Below are positions 10,722 to 23,013 of a DNA stretch of 64,000 nucleotides, in pieces (position 1 is the first letter of the stretch; each line of letters begins with the position of its first letter). The DNA lies in NCBI GenBank assembly GCA_017893485.1, contig CM030366.1, forward strand, positions 105,621,796 through 105,685,795. Direction: 5' to 3'. The stretch comes from Hemerocallis citrina (taxonomy: Eukaryota; Streptophyta; Magnoliopsida; Asparagales; Asphodelaceae). The position numbers were made by a program, and so were the translations under genes. The notes beneath the pieces were generated by a model that ran no database searches, was not told the origin of the DNA, and saw only the letters and a program-made list of their open reading frames with translations.

Positions 10722-13712
10722 TGTAACCCCTGTTTTCACTAATACGTATTTTAAAGTATTTTTCGTGTTTAAATAATCAGTATCTTATGACTATTTTTCT
10801 CCAATTGATTTTTATTATATAAACTATTATTCTGAAACCCAATAGTTTGACTATTTATTAAAACCCAAGTTTGTATTTTAATTTTATTAATTATTAATCT
10901 GAGCCCACTAGTTATGACAAGCCCAATTTCATATTTTGATCTTAACTATTTATTTAATTAATCCGGCTCCAGAAATTTAGCCCAACATCCTGAATATTTT
11001 ATTTGAATATTTTGAGCTCCTTTTAAGCCCAAGCCCACTAACCCAGAACCCATTACCCCTATGTTGTACAGAATCAAATCTATACACACACCCGTATATA
11101 ATTTCTTCACTTTTCCGCACTCTTCCCACAATCCCGTAACCACTCCCCCACTATCTCTCTTTCCCGTTATTAACACTCCCCGTTTACTCTCTCCCGTTCA
11201 ATATCTCCATCTCTCTCTCTGTTTCTCTAACAAACAGAGAAACGAACAAAACCACAGATCAAACCCAAACTCCCCCGTTTTCTTCTCTCTCCCTCTCTCT
11301 GTTCTCAACCAAAGCAATCGAACTCTTCTCCTCGTCTTCAACCCCCGCTCGCCTTCCCCATCGCGAACCCACCACACCGACGCCGCGAGCGCTTCCCGCT
11401 CGTCCATCGCCGCCCTCCATCGCCAGCACCGCTCAGCCCTCCGCTGCTCTCCGTTTTCAAGCCGAAACTCTGCAACCGCAATCGGAGCTCGCACCGCAGG
11501 CTCCTCCCCCGTTCCCCATTCCTGTGCCGCACTCGTACTACTGCTCAGTCACACGTCGCCACTGTCACTCTCTCCGCTCAAGCCCGCCATTGCCAACTCA
11601 CCCGAGCTACTCGATCGTCGTCTCCGTCGAGCCAGTTATCGTCGTCTCCACTCGACCTCCGCGAAGCCGCCATTACCGAAGCTTCGCCCCCCATCGCTGC
11701 CACTTCCACCGCCGCTCAACCTCGACCCCGAAGTCCATCGTCTTCCTCCCCTGTGCCGACCACATCCCGCCAGTCTCTGCCACCGTCGAACAACCCCCGA
11801 AGTCACTGCCCTCTACTTCAGTCGCTCGCTCGTGTCGCCTCTCTCTCTCGCTCTCAGTTTCTAAGAAGAAGAACGAAGAAGAAGAAGACAGCAGCGAAGG
11901 GCGGGATTGAATCTGGACCATCGGATTGCGCCAAGATCCGTGTCCCCTGATTGCTGTTCGCTGTTCTGCCACAGCCGATCCATCTTCGCTGTTTCCTGTT
12001 CTGGATTGGATCCGGTGTATAGCTGCTCTCCGATTGGCTGGCTGTTGCTGTCCCGTGTTCGGCTCGCAGCGGATCTCAATTCGCTGTCCCCTGTTCTGGA
12101 TCTGATCGGGTGTGAAGAAAGGATCTGATTGGGCGCATTCGCTGTTTGCTGTTCTACCCGCGCCAAATCCAGCCGCCGCTATTGCTGTTTTGGCCGATCT
12201 TTTGTTGGGAAATCAACTCACTGTTGCTTGCTTTTGGAGTTTCTTCGTACGTATTTTACACGTGCCTCTTGGGATTGTTCCCCGGGATACTGATCCCGTT
12301 ATTCTTAATTATTCGAATCGACTACTACGAAAAGGTAAGTCCATTGAACTAATCTTTTTATTCTAGTTCAAATTAATTGACCTCCTGCAAGTAGTTCTAT
12401 TTTAATTATCTTAAATTGCCTTGTGTCCCTTCTCGTTAGGAGTATCGAGGGTTTACACGAGCTAACCCGACATACTCTTGACCTCCTATAATTGTCCATT
12501 GACTCAAACCTAAGCCCATATAGATATAATCGATATGAATAAAATGAATAGAATTGTGTACAAAGGAAAATGAATGGTAATTGTATACATTGATTGAACG
12601 AGACAATCGTGATTGGATTAATGACTTCATAAAGTGGATTGTACACAGAAAATGACATTCTAATCGTTATATGACATTGTAATGGGTTCCATAATTTGTA
12701 GAAGCACATTAATTGGCACTTTAATGAACGTATGTGTGATGGCTTTTTATAAGTTACTGCTGCATTGTCTGCATTGTACTGAGGTTTCGACCCAGTTATA
12801 ATTGGAATCGGTTTAAATAATAAAAAGAGAATTGTTGTTTTAAATTTATTACTTCATGTTTATTATTTGGCAATGCATCATGTTGCTGCATTATTATCGT
12901 TCCCTTGACATCCTTATATACACCTGCATGAGCATGAATGATTTAACAGTAAAATACTAAACAAGCCGGGGTTTATAAGGGTTGACCTAGTAGTGGGAAA
13001 TCTCAGAAAATGTACTCGGTAAGGCCTATATTGATATCGTATTGAAATGGAAAGAGAAGTAATGATTGTGAATGATTGATTGGAAAATGGAAAGTGAAAA
13101 TGGTGAATGATTGTTATTGAAACCGAGTACACGCTCTGTAGACCCCACCACTATGTCTCAAATGAACACTGTTGTGCGTGCACCGAATCTGTAGTATGGG
13201 ATGCAGTAGTACGTGCACTAGGTAGGAGAAATGACACTCTAATGAACATAAATTGACATATATATATTTTATTAAGACCGTTGTTTATTAGTACCATTAT
13301 TGCCCTTGCAAACTTGATCTTGATTCATATTCCTTCACGCACCTTGTCCTTTACTCTCTGCTTTTCGCTACTTGCTGTCCGTACTTGCTCTAAGGACAAA
13401 TTATTCTTTCTTTTTAGATAATCAAGTACAGGTGCACAAGAGAATTTCTAGGAGGCATTGATGAGCAGATTTTCTACAATTGGAGCAGGAGTCTCTCGAG
13501 TTATTTGGTAAGTCTTTATATTCCAGAATTGGTTATTGAATTTCATTCTCGTTTATGTGATTATGTTTCCTGTGTGGTTGTGATTCATTTTTCATATATT
13601 GTTGATTAAGACTGGTACAGCTTATGGATGATATGAGTTGGCGTACTTATATCATTCGCTGGGCCTCAGTTACGTGTCCGTGTTCCTGTATTCCGGGAAG
13701 CGGGGCGTGACA
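10722..13712 (+). repeat. 5' LTR of LARD
   Basis: This 2991-bp LTR has an AT-rich U3 (10722-11050), a TATA box at 11095-11101, a long CT/C-rich leader (11105-11900) and an AT-rich remainder. The leader is open in several frames and gives long Ser/Pro/Arg-rich spurious readings. Exact GTAAGT donors lie at 12335 and 13508, with plausible acceptors at 13427 and 13620. Confidence 0.95.
11095..11101 (+). promoter_or_regulatory. TATA box in 5' LTR of LARD
   Basis: TATATAA is followed by a pyrimidine-rich leader (TTTCTTCACTTTTCC), a typical plant core promoter layout. The same sequence lies at 17153-17159 in the 3' LTR. Confidence 0.7.
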
Positions 13713-13721
13713 GGTTTTTAC

Positions 13722-13735
13722 TGGTATCAGAGCCC
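13722..13735 (+). promoter_or_regulatory. Primer binding site (initiator tRNA-Met)
   Basis: TGGTATCAGAGCCC begins 9 nt after the 5' LTR and is complementary to the 3' end of plant initiator tRNA-Met, the standard primer of many Ty3/gypsy elements. Confidence 0.92.
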
Positions 13736-14454
13736 AGGTTAGGCTCTAACTATGTTGGAATTTAGCTGGTTTGACTAATATGTCAGTCAAGCTTAGCTCT
13801 AGCCAGTCTAACTCAATAATATGTGCACCACGCTAATCACATGAACATGAATAACCAACATATAATCTAGATAGCCCTCTCATTTGGATTCCTCTTTGAT
13901 CTCTTCTTATTCAAGTCTTTCAATCCTTGGTTTGTTCCGCCCCTTGCAGTCCTCACTTTCATTGATTCTTCATTGGGTATAGATTTTATTCTTTTGTGCC
14001 CATATTCATTTGATTCTGAAGTTGTCCATTCTTTTCTTTCCGCTTGGTTCGTCAATCGGCATCGGAGGATCTTCAAGGACATGTTAGAGGCTCGTTTAAC
14101 TTCTATGATATTGTATATTTGTATGATATAATTATTGTGTAAATTTGCTATACTATATATTTATTGTCATTTCCATTGCATTGTGTTTGTACATGTATTT
14201 TATTCCATTTTCTCCCTACTTTTATAAATCATTTTAACTTCTACTATTTGGTACTATTGTATTTGATATTTATAATCTATACATCTATTTGATATTTTAT
14301 TGTGTGGCTTTTCAACTCCATTTCTTACCTTCCTACTATTTTTATATCACGAATTTCGAAACATAACATCATATTTAAATTAAATGTCCCCTATCCTTAT
14401 GCATATGGAAGTTCCATCTTCCATTTCACCATTTCGGTGCAACCTAATGTCGAG

Positions 14455-14600
14455 ATGGCAAATATGCAACTCGATGTCAATGGAGGCAAATTGCAACTGG
14501 ATATCGGCGAGGCAAAATGTGCAGCCAAATATCCGGACGGCAATTTGCAACCTGATGTCGTGAAGGCAAACATGCAACTTGATGTTAAGGATGCAAGGTT
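14455..14600 (+). repeat. Short tandem repeat (about 30 bp units) inside a 102-codon frame
   Basis: Units containing GGCAA..TGCAACT.GATGT recur four to five times. In the frame 14302-14610 they read as repeats such as MQLDVNGG, LQLDIGEA, LQPDVVKA and MQLDVKDA. The regular phase could be chance, because no start context or family match supports a protein. Confidence 0.6.
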
Positions 14601-15339
14601 TTCTACCTAATTGCTAATTTATATTTCAAGACAATTTTTACTTATATAATGAAACTAAAGTTAAAGAAATATTTTCTTTATGATATTTTGTTTATACAAC
14701 TACACTTCATGTTTCCATACAATTTAAACTAGTATAGTTAATTTTACTCTATTTTGTGTTTACAAATTTATTTTTACATTTATGTTAAGATTGAGTACAC
14801 CAACTATGGTCTACGTTTTCGTTCTTTGTAAATTACTGTTTATTGCCACCATTTTCTAATCTTTAATCTTTAGATTCTCACTTAATTTTTTTTCCACGTC
14901 CTAATTAATGATTTGATGCTTACTTTGTAATATTTAATGGACTCCTTTTCAAGTTTTCTTGCATATATATATTTTAGTCTAGTTTACTCGTTACCCTTAA
15001 TGTATTTTTCAGGTATCGATTATAATGTCAACATTCACTAATTATTATATTTCTTTTACCTTCATTGTTATTAATATTTCCTTAGTTAAATTTGTCCGTA
15101 TTTATACGTATCTTGACTGGTTATTTTCCTTAAAAATTATTTTTAGTTTGTGTTCCTCTCTTGTTTGTATGATTATCAACATTTTTATATTTTGGTTTGA
15201 ATTCTTATTGAATAATCTCCTATTTTCTTCCGATTGGTAATTAATGGTGTATTTTGACTTCACTTTTCATTTATATTGATCGACTATATATATTCTTGTT
15301 TAATTTATTTATAGACTTGATAACCAAATTCTTACCTTG

Positions 15340-16170
15340 TTTTATAACGTTATTATTTTGGTTATGTTTCTCGTTATTATTATTCATATCATTATTATTA
15401 TTGATATTGCCGTTGTTATTGATATTGTTGTTTGCATTATTTTATTATTATTGTTGTTAACAACGAATTACTTTCGTACAAAAAAAAATTGTTGAACCAA
15501 ATTATATTCTGTCTTACATTATTATTTTTACCGGTATTTTTAATATTTTATCATTATTGGTGTTATTATTGGTATTTTGTTGAAGTCTAAATTTTATATT
15601 ACACTTGATTGCATTATTTATTAATATTTAACTTGAACCCAAACCCTTGTTCCTGCACATATGTATCTTTCCGTGTACTTTCTGTATTTAAGACTTTTAT
15701 AGCTTCCTTTCGCTTTCAAATTCTTTTCAGCACGTTACATTTTCAATTGATCGGATTTTAACAAAATATTATTCTGGTTTCTAAGAAACTTCTTATTACA
15801 TCTGACTATCTGAAAATTTTATTTATTTCAAACAACGGTGTATTTTAATTTTATTTTACATTTTAAGTGATCGAATATTTGTATCATATATTACTACTGT
15901 TTGGATTATTTTGGTAAATCTATTAAACTCAATTTTCCATCCCGACACATATGTGTATATTATTATTATATCCATTTCTGTTATTATTATTATTATTATC
16001 ATCATTATTATTTTTATTGTTATTGTTATTATTGTTATTATTATTAATATTATTGTTATTATCATTGTTATTTTATTGTTAGCGGTGTTGATATTTTGTT
16101 ATTATTATTGTTATTGGTATGATTATGCTTGTCGCTACTATTACTATTATTTTGTTTTGAGCCCGAACAT
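15340..16170 (+). repeat. Impure TTA/TTG microsatellite tracts
   Basis: Long runs of TTATTATTATTG-type triplets at 15345-15460 and 15955-16150 give Ile/Val- or Leu-rich spurious frames on both strands. The low-complexity composition is visible directly. Confidence 0.85.
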
Positions 16171-16764
16171 GCTCAATTTTATGTACTTTTCACTATTTGA
16201 TTTAATGTACATTTTCAAAATCCTATAGCATATTTCCTTATTGGATTTGAACCTGTTATTTGATTTACAACCCAATTCTCCTACCCATTAGCCTTGATCT
16301 ATAACATATCTTTTGATCATTTAAAATTGAAGACGAACTTTATATTCGTTTTGCATTATTTAGTTATATCTATCTCGAGCCCATTCTGTCCTTGATCATG
16401 GTGTCTCATTCTTGTCTTCCTGCTCGGTTCGTTGATTGGTGTCATGTGACCTACATCGACATGTACGTTGCATGGGACATCACCATCAGAGTTGCGCAGC
16501 GGAAGCGTGGGCCCATAACCCACAGGTCCCAGGATTCTCTTGCTGATTCTTCGTTGCATCGTTCAGATCATGTTCGTTTTTTTTGCACCCGTCATCTTTT
16601 GTCGATTTATTATTCGACATCGATCTTATCTATGTACTTTTCTTATTCTGGAGCTCCCATCACTTGAGTTTTCTTTTCTAAATTTCTTGCCTTGTTATTT
16701 CTTAAATTGCTTCTGTTTTGTCCTGCCGCCTGCCAAAATGAATTTCGAGGGCGAAATTTATTGT

Positions 16765-16777
16765 AAGGTGGGTAGGA
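16765..16777 (+). promoter_or_regulatory. Polypurine tract of LARD
   Basis: AAGGTGGGTAGGA lies 2 nt before the 3' LTR. It is the expected plus-strand priming site, preceded by the TTTCGAGGGCGAAAT block. Confidence 0.8.
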
Positions 16778-16779
16778 TT

Positions 16780-19768
16780 TGTAACCCCTGTTTTCACTAA
16801 TACGTATTTTAAAGTATTTTTCGTGTTTAAATAATCAGTATCTTATGACTATTTTTCTCCAATTGATTTTTATTATATAAACTATTATTCTGAAACCCAA
16901 TAGTTTGACTATTTATTAAAACCCAAGTTTGTATTTTAATTTTATTAATTATTAATCTGAGCCCACTAGTTATGACAAGCCCAATTTCATATTTTGATCT
17001 TAACTATTTATTTAATTAATCCGGCCCCAGAAATTTAGCCCAACATCCTGAATATTTTATTTGAATATTTTGAGCTCCTTTTAATCCCAAGCCCACTAAC
17101 CCAGAACCCATTACCCCTATGTTGTACAGAATCAAATCTATACACACACCCGTATATAATTTCTTCACTTTTCCGCACTCTTCCCACAATCCCGTAACCA
17201 CTCCCCCACTATCTCTCTTTCCCGTTATTAACACTCCCCGTTTACTCTCTCCCGTTCAATATCTCCATCTCTCTCTCTGTTTCTCTAACAAACAGAGAAA
17301 CGAACAAAACCACAGATCAAACCCAAACTCCCCCGTTTTCTTCTCTCTCCCTCTCTCTGTTCTCAACCAAAGCAATCGAACTCTTCTCCTCGTCTTCAAC
17401 CCCCGCTCGCCTTCCCCATCGCGAACCCACCACACCGACGCCGCGAGCGCTTCCCGCTCGTCCATCGCCGCCCTCCATCGCCAGCACCGCTCAGCCCTCC
17501 GCTGCTCTCCGTTTTCAAGCCGAAACTCTGCAACCGCAATCGGAGCTCGCACCGCAGGCTCCTCCCCCGTTCCCCATTCCTGTGCCGCACTCGTACTACT
17601 GCTCAGTCACACGTCGCCACTGTCACTCTCTCCGCTCAAGCCCGCCATTGCCAACTCACCCGAGCTCCTCGATCGTCGTCTCCGTCGAGCCAGTTATCGT
17701 CGTCTCCACTCGACCTCCGCGAAGCCGCCATTACCGAAGCTTCGCCCCCCATCGCTGCCGCTTCCACCGCCGCTCAACCTCGACCCCGAAGTCCATCGAC
17801 TTCCTCCCCTGTGCCGACCACATCCCGCCAGTCTCTGCCACCGTCGAACAACCCCCGAAGTCACTGCCCTCTACTTCAGTCGCTCGCTCGTGTCGCCTCT
17901 CTCTCACTCTCAGTTTCTAAGAAGAAGAACGAAGAAGAAGAAGACAGCAGCGAAGGGCGGGATTGAATCTGGACCATCGGATTGCGCCAAGATCCGTGTC
18001 CCCTGATTGCTGTTCGCTGTTCTGCCACAGCCGATCCATCTTCGCTGTTTCCTGTTCTGGATTGGATCCGGTGTATAGCTGCTCTCCGATTGGCTAGCTG
18101 TTGCTGTCCCGTGTTCGGCTCGCAGCGGATCTCAATTCGCTGTCCCCTGTTCTGGATCCGATCGGGTGTGAAGAAAGGATCTGATTGGGCGCATTCGCTG
18201 TTTGCTGTTCTACCCGCGCCAAATCCAGCCGCCGCTATTGCTGTTTTGGCCGATCTTTTGTTGGGAAATCAACTCACTGTTGCTTGCTTTTGGAGTTTCT
18301 TCGTACGTATTTTACACGTGCCTCTTGGGATTGTTCCCCGGGATACTGATCCCGTTATTCTTAATTATTCGAATCGACTACTACAAAAAGGCAAGTCCAT
18401 TGAACTAATCTTTTTATTCTAGTTCAAATTAATTGACCTCCTGCAAGTAGTTCTATTTTAATTATCTTAAATTGCCTTGTGTCCCTTCTCGTTAGGAGTA
18501 TCGAGGGTTTACACGAGCTAACCCGACATACTCTTGACCTCCTATAATTGTCCATAGACTCAAACCTAAGCCCATATAGATATAATCGATATGAATAAAA
18601 TGAATAGAATTGTGTACAAAGGAAAATGAATGGTAATTGTATACATTGATTGAACGAGACAATCGTGATTGGATTAATGACTTCATAAAGTGGATTGTAC
18701 ACAGAAAATGACATTCTAATCGTTATATGACATTGTAATGGGTTCCATAATTTGTAGAAGCACATTAATTGGCACTTTAATGAACGTATGTGTGATGGCT
18801 TTTTATAAGTTACTGCTGCATTGTCTGCATTGTACTGAGGTTTCGACCCAGTTATAATTGGAATCGGTTTAAATAATAAAAAGAGAATTGTTGTTTTAAA
18901 TTTATTACTTCATGTTTATTATTTGGCAATGCATCATGTTGCTGCATTATTATCGTTCCCTTGACATCCTTATATACACCTGCATGAGCATGAATGATTT
19001 AACAGTAAAATACTAAACAAGCCGGGGTTTATAAGGGTTGACCTAGTAGTGGGAAATCTCAGAAAATGTACTCGGTAAGGCATATATTGATATCGTATTG
19101 AAATGGAAAGAGAAGTAATGATTGTGAATGATTGATTGGAAAATGGAAAGTGAAAATGGTGAATGATTGTTATTGAAACCGAGTACACGCTCTGTAGACC
19201 CCACCACTATGTCTCAAACGAACACTGTTGTGCGTGCACCGAATCTGTAGTATGGGATGCAGTAGTACGTGCACTAGGTAGGAGAAATGACACTCTAATG
19301 AACATAAATTGACATATATATATTTTATTAAGACCGTTGTTTATTAGTACCATTATTGCCCTTGCAAACTTGATCTTGATTCATATTCCTTCACGTACCT
19401 TGTCCTTTACTCTCTGCTTTTCGCTACTTGCTGTCCGTACTTGCTCTAAGGACAAATTATTCTTTCTTTTTAGATAATCAAGTACAGGTGCACAAGAGAA
19501 TTTCTAGGAGGCATTGATGAGCAGATTTTCTACAATTGGAGCAGGAGTCTCTCGAGTTATTTGGTAAGTCTTTATATTCCAGAATTGGTTATTGAATTTC
19601 ATTCTCGTTTATGTGATTATGTTTCCTGTGTGGTTGTGATTTATTTTTCATATATTGTTGATTAAGACTGGTACAGCTTATGGATGATATGAGTTGGCGT
19701 ATTTATATCATTCGCTGGGCCTCAGTTACGTGTCCGTGTTCCTGTATTCCGGGAAGCGGGGCGTGACA
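16780..19768 (+). repeat. 3' LTR of LARD
   Basis: This 2989-bp LTR is near-identical to 10722-13712. Visible differences include C to A near 17670, a 2-bp CT deletion near 17905, and a change of the first donor from AAAGGTAAGT to AAAGGCAAGT at 18391. Confidence 0.95.
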
Positions 19769-19773
19769 ATTCG

Positions 19774-20334
19774 GAATACGGCAAAAATTGGAAAAATTCG
19801 GAAAAAAATTGGCATAAGTTCGGAAAGAAAGAAATACAAAATTTAACCTAAGCAAAATATATTTATTACTTATTAGTTAAAACATAATGTGTTCTTCTAT
19901 CATGGATGTTTCTCTTAACACCATCTTTATCTTTAAACATTTCACATAATTCTTTTAAGCCACTTTGATATGTTTAACAAACTTTGTCGTTTCATGTCAA
20001 CAAAGTTATATGTTTGCTAGCTTTCTAAGATAAGTGCTCAAGATTAAAAGAATATATCTAATCAAGAAAAAGAATATGGCATATCTCCTTCCCTCTTAAA
20101 TATGATAGCCATGCAAACCGCCTTTTATCACCACCTTGCTGTCTTCCATAAGGATTATTTGCATTTATACCATGTCTTTTGCTTCCTTGGACTTGATGCG
20201 TCTTCTTCCTGAACTTGGATGCACTGCTTTCCATGCCAAGGTTTACTTTTGGAGAAGTGAAGCAGAAGGATGCTGCTACCTCTTGTCATTAAACCAGTAT
20301 TCTCTAAATCAGTCGTATAAAGTTCAAATTATGA
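19774..20334. other. Unassigned AT-rich flank
   Basis: Right of the LARD TSD, an AATTCGG/GGAAAAATT-type simple stretch (19769-19835) passes into AT-rich sequence. No supported gene is seen on either strand. Confidence 0.5.
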
Positions 20335-21590
20335 AGAATTTTTTCACTGAAGATTTTTTCCCATAAGCATGAGGTATACACATTCACCTACATATATACA
20401 TATTACATTACAGGACAGGGTAGTAAACAGTACCTTCAAATTAAGGTGGTGAACATTGAAGATGTTCTTCATTGAATGTGAAATGTATGATAATATATAT
20501 GATCGATATGCATCTTTAGCTGACTGATTAAGATAGTAGTTTTCTCCCACAAGCTTCTCCTGCAGTATAATTACCCTCAAAATTACTGATGATAAACCAG
20601 TATCGAGCAAAAAGCTAATTCTCAGGATTGCAATGAGAGTTTACCAAGTGAGATTGCTATTTTGACACGCCTTTTCATCAAATTCATATTCTTTTACAGG
20701 AACCTTGGCAGCCTAACAAAAAATAAAATAATGAATTTGAAAGGTTAGGGTAAATTGTGGCAGGTCAATATGGTGAACAATGTACCTTGAGATAGACTAG
20801 AAATTGAAGCTCTTCAGGCAACAAAAACCGCAAGGCGAAATATAATATTCAGCGATATATAAAATTCAATAGCCCCGTCACAAATGAGAATGTAAAGAAT
20901 ATGCAATCTCCTCACCTCTCCTTCTCCTTTGTTGCCTTCCATATTCCTTCACAACATCAATTCCCTGAAGAATTTTTTCCCTGAAAATTTTTTTCCATAA
21001 GCATGAGGTATACACATTCACCTACATATATACATATTACATTACAGGACAGGAAATAAACAGTACCTTCAAATTAAGGTGGTGAACATTGAAGATGTTC
21101 TTCATTGAATGTGAATTGTATGATAATATATATGATTGATATGCATCTTTAGCTGACTGATTAAGATAGTAGTTTTCTCCCACAAGCTTCTCCTGCAGTA
21201 TAATTACCCTCAAAATTACTGATGATAAACCAGTATCAAGCAAAAAGCTAATTCTCAGGATTGCAATGAGAGTTTACCAGGTGAGATTGCTAAATTGACA
21301 ACTTCTTTTCATCAAATTCATATTCTTTTACAGGAACCTTGGCAGCCTAACAAAAAATAAAATAATGAATTTGAGAGGTTAGGGTAGGGTATATTGTGGC
21401 AGGTCAATATGGTGAACAATGTACCTTGAGATAGACTGAAATTGAAGCTCTTCAGGCAACAAACAGAGCAAGGCGAAATATAAAATTCAATAGCCCCGTC
21501 ACGACTGAGAAAGTAAAGAATATGCAATCTCCTCACCTCTCCTTCTCCTTTGTTGCCTTCCATATTCCTTCACAACATCAATATCACTCT
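20335..21590. repeat. Tandem duplication, two copies about 634 bp apart
   Basis: GCATGAGGTATACACATTC occurs at 20367 and 21001. The following 590 bp are repeated with small indels, up to CCATATTCCTTCACAACATC near 20938 and 21560. The copies contain no convincing ORF. They lie on the 3' side of the minus-strand hAT transposase, where its missing C-terminal part would be expected, so they may be its 3' region or unrelated host sequence. Confidence 0.88.
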
Positions 21591-21704
21591 CTATTTCTCT
21601 CTATCAAACTTGACAAATAAATCACTTGTTTCAATTACATGAAGAAAATCATATCATGTGCAGTCCACAGTTTACAAATTTATCATACACATTAACGAAA
21701 TGAA

Positions 21705-22999
21705 TCAAGAAATCAAATAAATGCTCTCTTCAAGAATATCTGAATTTAAAGATTTTACACACCTTTCATCTATAATTTTCCAAAAAGGTAAATATCTATT
21801 TGGATCTTCATCAAAAACATATTTTATAGCCTTTTTCACCTTTTGTATTGCATAATATATGTATCCAACAACAGAACCATCACCGTCCACCATTTTTAAT
21901 ATTTTAAAAAAGGTTCCAATGTTGTTATAAGCACTTTCCCGCACTCCCAAAATTCTCTTCCCATGATTGTTTGTTGTATTTCAGTACCTTCTGCAGTCTT
22001 ACATGGAGGCAAATCTCTCCATTCAGTTGAAGCCACCATATAGCGGAGGGATTGCTCTTCTTTCAAAATTGAGTTAAGACATATAAAATGTGTTGTAAAC
22101 CTAGTTGGCCCTGGTCTCTTTAACTCAAGAACACTTGAATGAACTCTCATCAGTTCCAGCACTGTTGATATCTATAAATAAATTTCACAATCTTTCGAGC
22201 TTGAGCAAGCAAGGGAGAGACGAATTCAAGTGTATCAAACACCTTGAACATCAAGTTAATGCAATGAGCCACACAATTAACTTTAAAAATATGTGGATAC
22301 TTTTTCACAATTAAATTTCCAGATGCAAGATAATTTGAAGCATTGTCAGAAACAAATTGGATAACATTGTGCGGACCAATATATTCAATTACCGATGAGA
22401 TAAAGTCACAAATATATTTTGCATCTTTTTTATGCCCAACCGTGCAGAGAGATTTCAAGAAAACTACACCCTTAGGGGAAGCTGCTATTCAAGTATGGCC
22501 TGTTTCTTCCATCGGTCCATCCATCAGACATAATTGTGCAACCAGTACTATCCCATTCTTTTTTCATGCATTGGACATGATCTTCAGCTTCAACCTTCAA
22601 TTTATCCAGCAATTTTTTTCTTGCAGTCTCACTACTAGGAGCTTCATAACCTGGCCCAACTTTTGCAATTGCAGCAAGTGCTTCATGAAAATCAGATGAT
22701 CGCAATAATTGAAATGGCAAATTATTATTAACTATGCATCTAACTATTACTTTATCTGCTTCTTTCTTTTCAGGTTTTTTCTTCACTGAGTTGATGGTTT
22801 TCTGTACCAGAACTTTTGAGCGGGCCCCATCTTGATTCAACTCTTCCGTTGGACATTCGATAGAACATCCTGATTGCTTCCAAAAATCATTGATTTTTTG
22901 CTTTTTATTTCTCGACTCTAATTCTTGTATTATTTTCAAAGAAGCTTCGCGAGCTTCATCAGGAACGCTAAGGTAAGGGCGTACATCTCTACCGACCAT
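21705..22999 (-). pseudogene. hAT-family transposase pseudogene (DUF659 type)
   Basis: The minus strand from 22999 down to 21705 encodes, in several frames, the middle of a plant hAT transposase. The first piece (22999-22472) contains KKEWDSTGCTIMSDGWTDGR, the signature of the DUF659 region. The next (22458-22150) has VSDNASNYLASG and VNCVAHCINLM. The next (22162-21896) has GPTRFTTHF, and the last (21950-21705) has FFKILKMVDGDGS and PFWKIIDERC. hAT transposases cut and paste DNA and leave 8-bp TSDs. The N-terminal BED zinc finger is absent upstream of 22999, and the C-terminal dimerisation domain is absent below 21705, where a GT follows DER and may be an old splice donor. Frame changes near 22465, 22155 and 21930 and the two missing ends make it inactive. 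TIRs were not found. Confidence 0.9.
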
Positions 23000-23013
23000 G
23001 TTTGAAAAATGAT

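Larger units (their letters stand above)
13736..16763 (+). other. LARD non-coding interior
   Basis: There is no recognisable retrotransposon domain in any frame. The plus strand is strongly T-rich from about 14100 to 16300. A small repeat cluster lies at 14455-14600 and TTA/TTG-type microsatellite tracts at 15340-15460 and 15955-16150. Two short GC-richer blocks at 13880-14090 and 16370-16560 share a similar TTGGTTCGT(C/T)(A/G)AT core. These could be conserved packaging or dimerisation signals, but that is inference. Confidence 0.7.
10722..19768 (+). mobile_element. Complete non-autonomous LTR retrotransposon (LARD type, 9.05 kb)
   Basis: Two near-identical 3 kb LTRs (10722-13712 and 16780-19768) start TGTAACCCC and end GGGGCGTGACA. 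A PBS, a PPT and a 5-bp TSD (ATTCG at 10717-10721 and 19769-19773) are all present. The 3.07 kb interior has no gag, protease, reverse transcriptase or integrase, so it must be mobilised in trans. Long LTRs plus a non-coding interior fit the LARD (large retrotransposon derivative) class. The 3' interior end has TTTCGAGGGCGAAAT, very like the TTCCGAGGACGGAAC that precedes the 3' LTR of the chromovirus at 54985, which suggests a Ty3/gypsy chromovirus origin. By eye I count about 15 substitutions and one 2-bp indel between the LTRs (roughly 0.5%), so the insertion is young. Confidence 0.95.

Noticed and set aside
11061..11864. 267-codon Ser/Pro/Arg-rich frame (and the 295-codon version at 17119-18006) as a protein gene
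   Set aside because: Lies in the LTR leader, low complexity, no domain, and the C-terminal frame differs between the two LTRs by a 2-bp indel.
15254..16228. Ile/Leu-rich frames as membrane proteins
   Set aside because: Translation of TTA/TTG microsatellites; composition artefact.
21037..21563. Minus-strand short frames in the tandem duplication (for example those with [18 protein letters not shown])
   Set aside because: Present in both copies, but with no start or splice support and no family match; could be an exon fragment, but the evidence is too weak.
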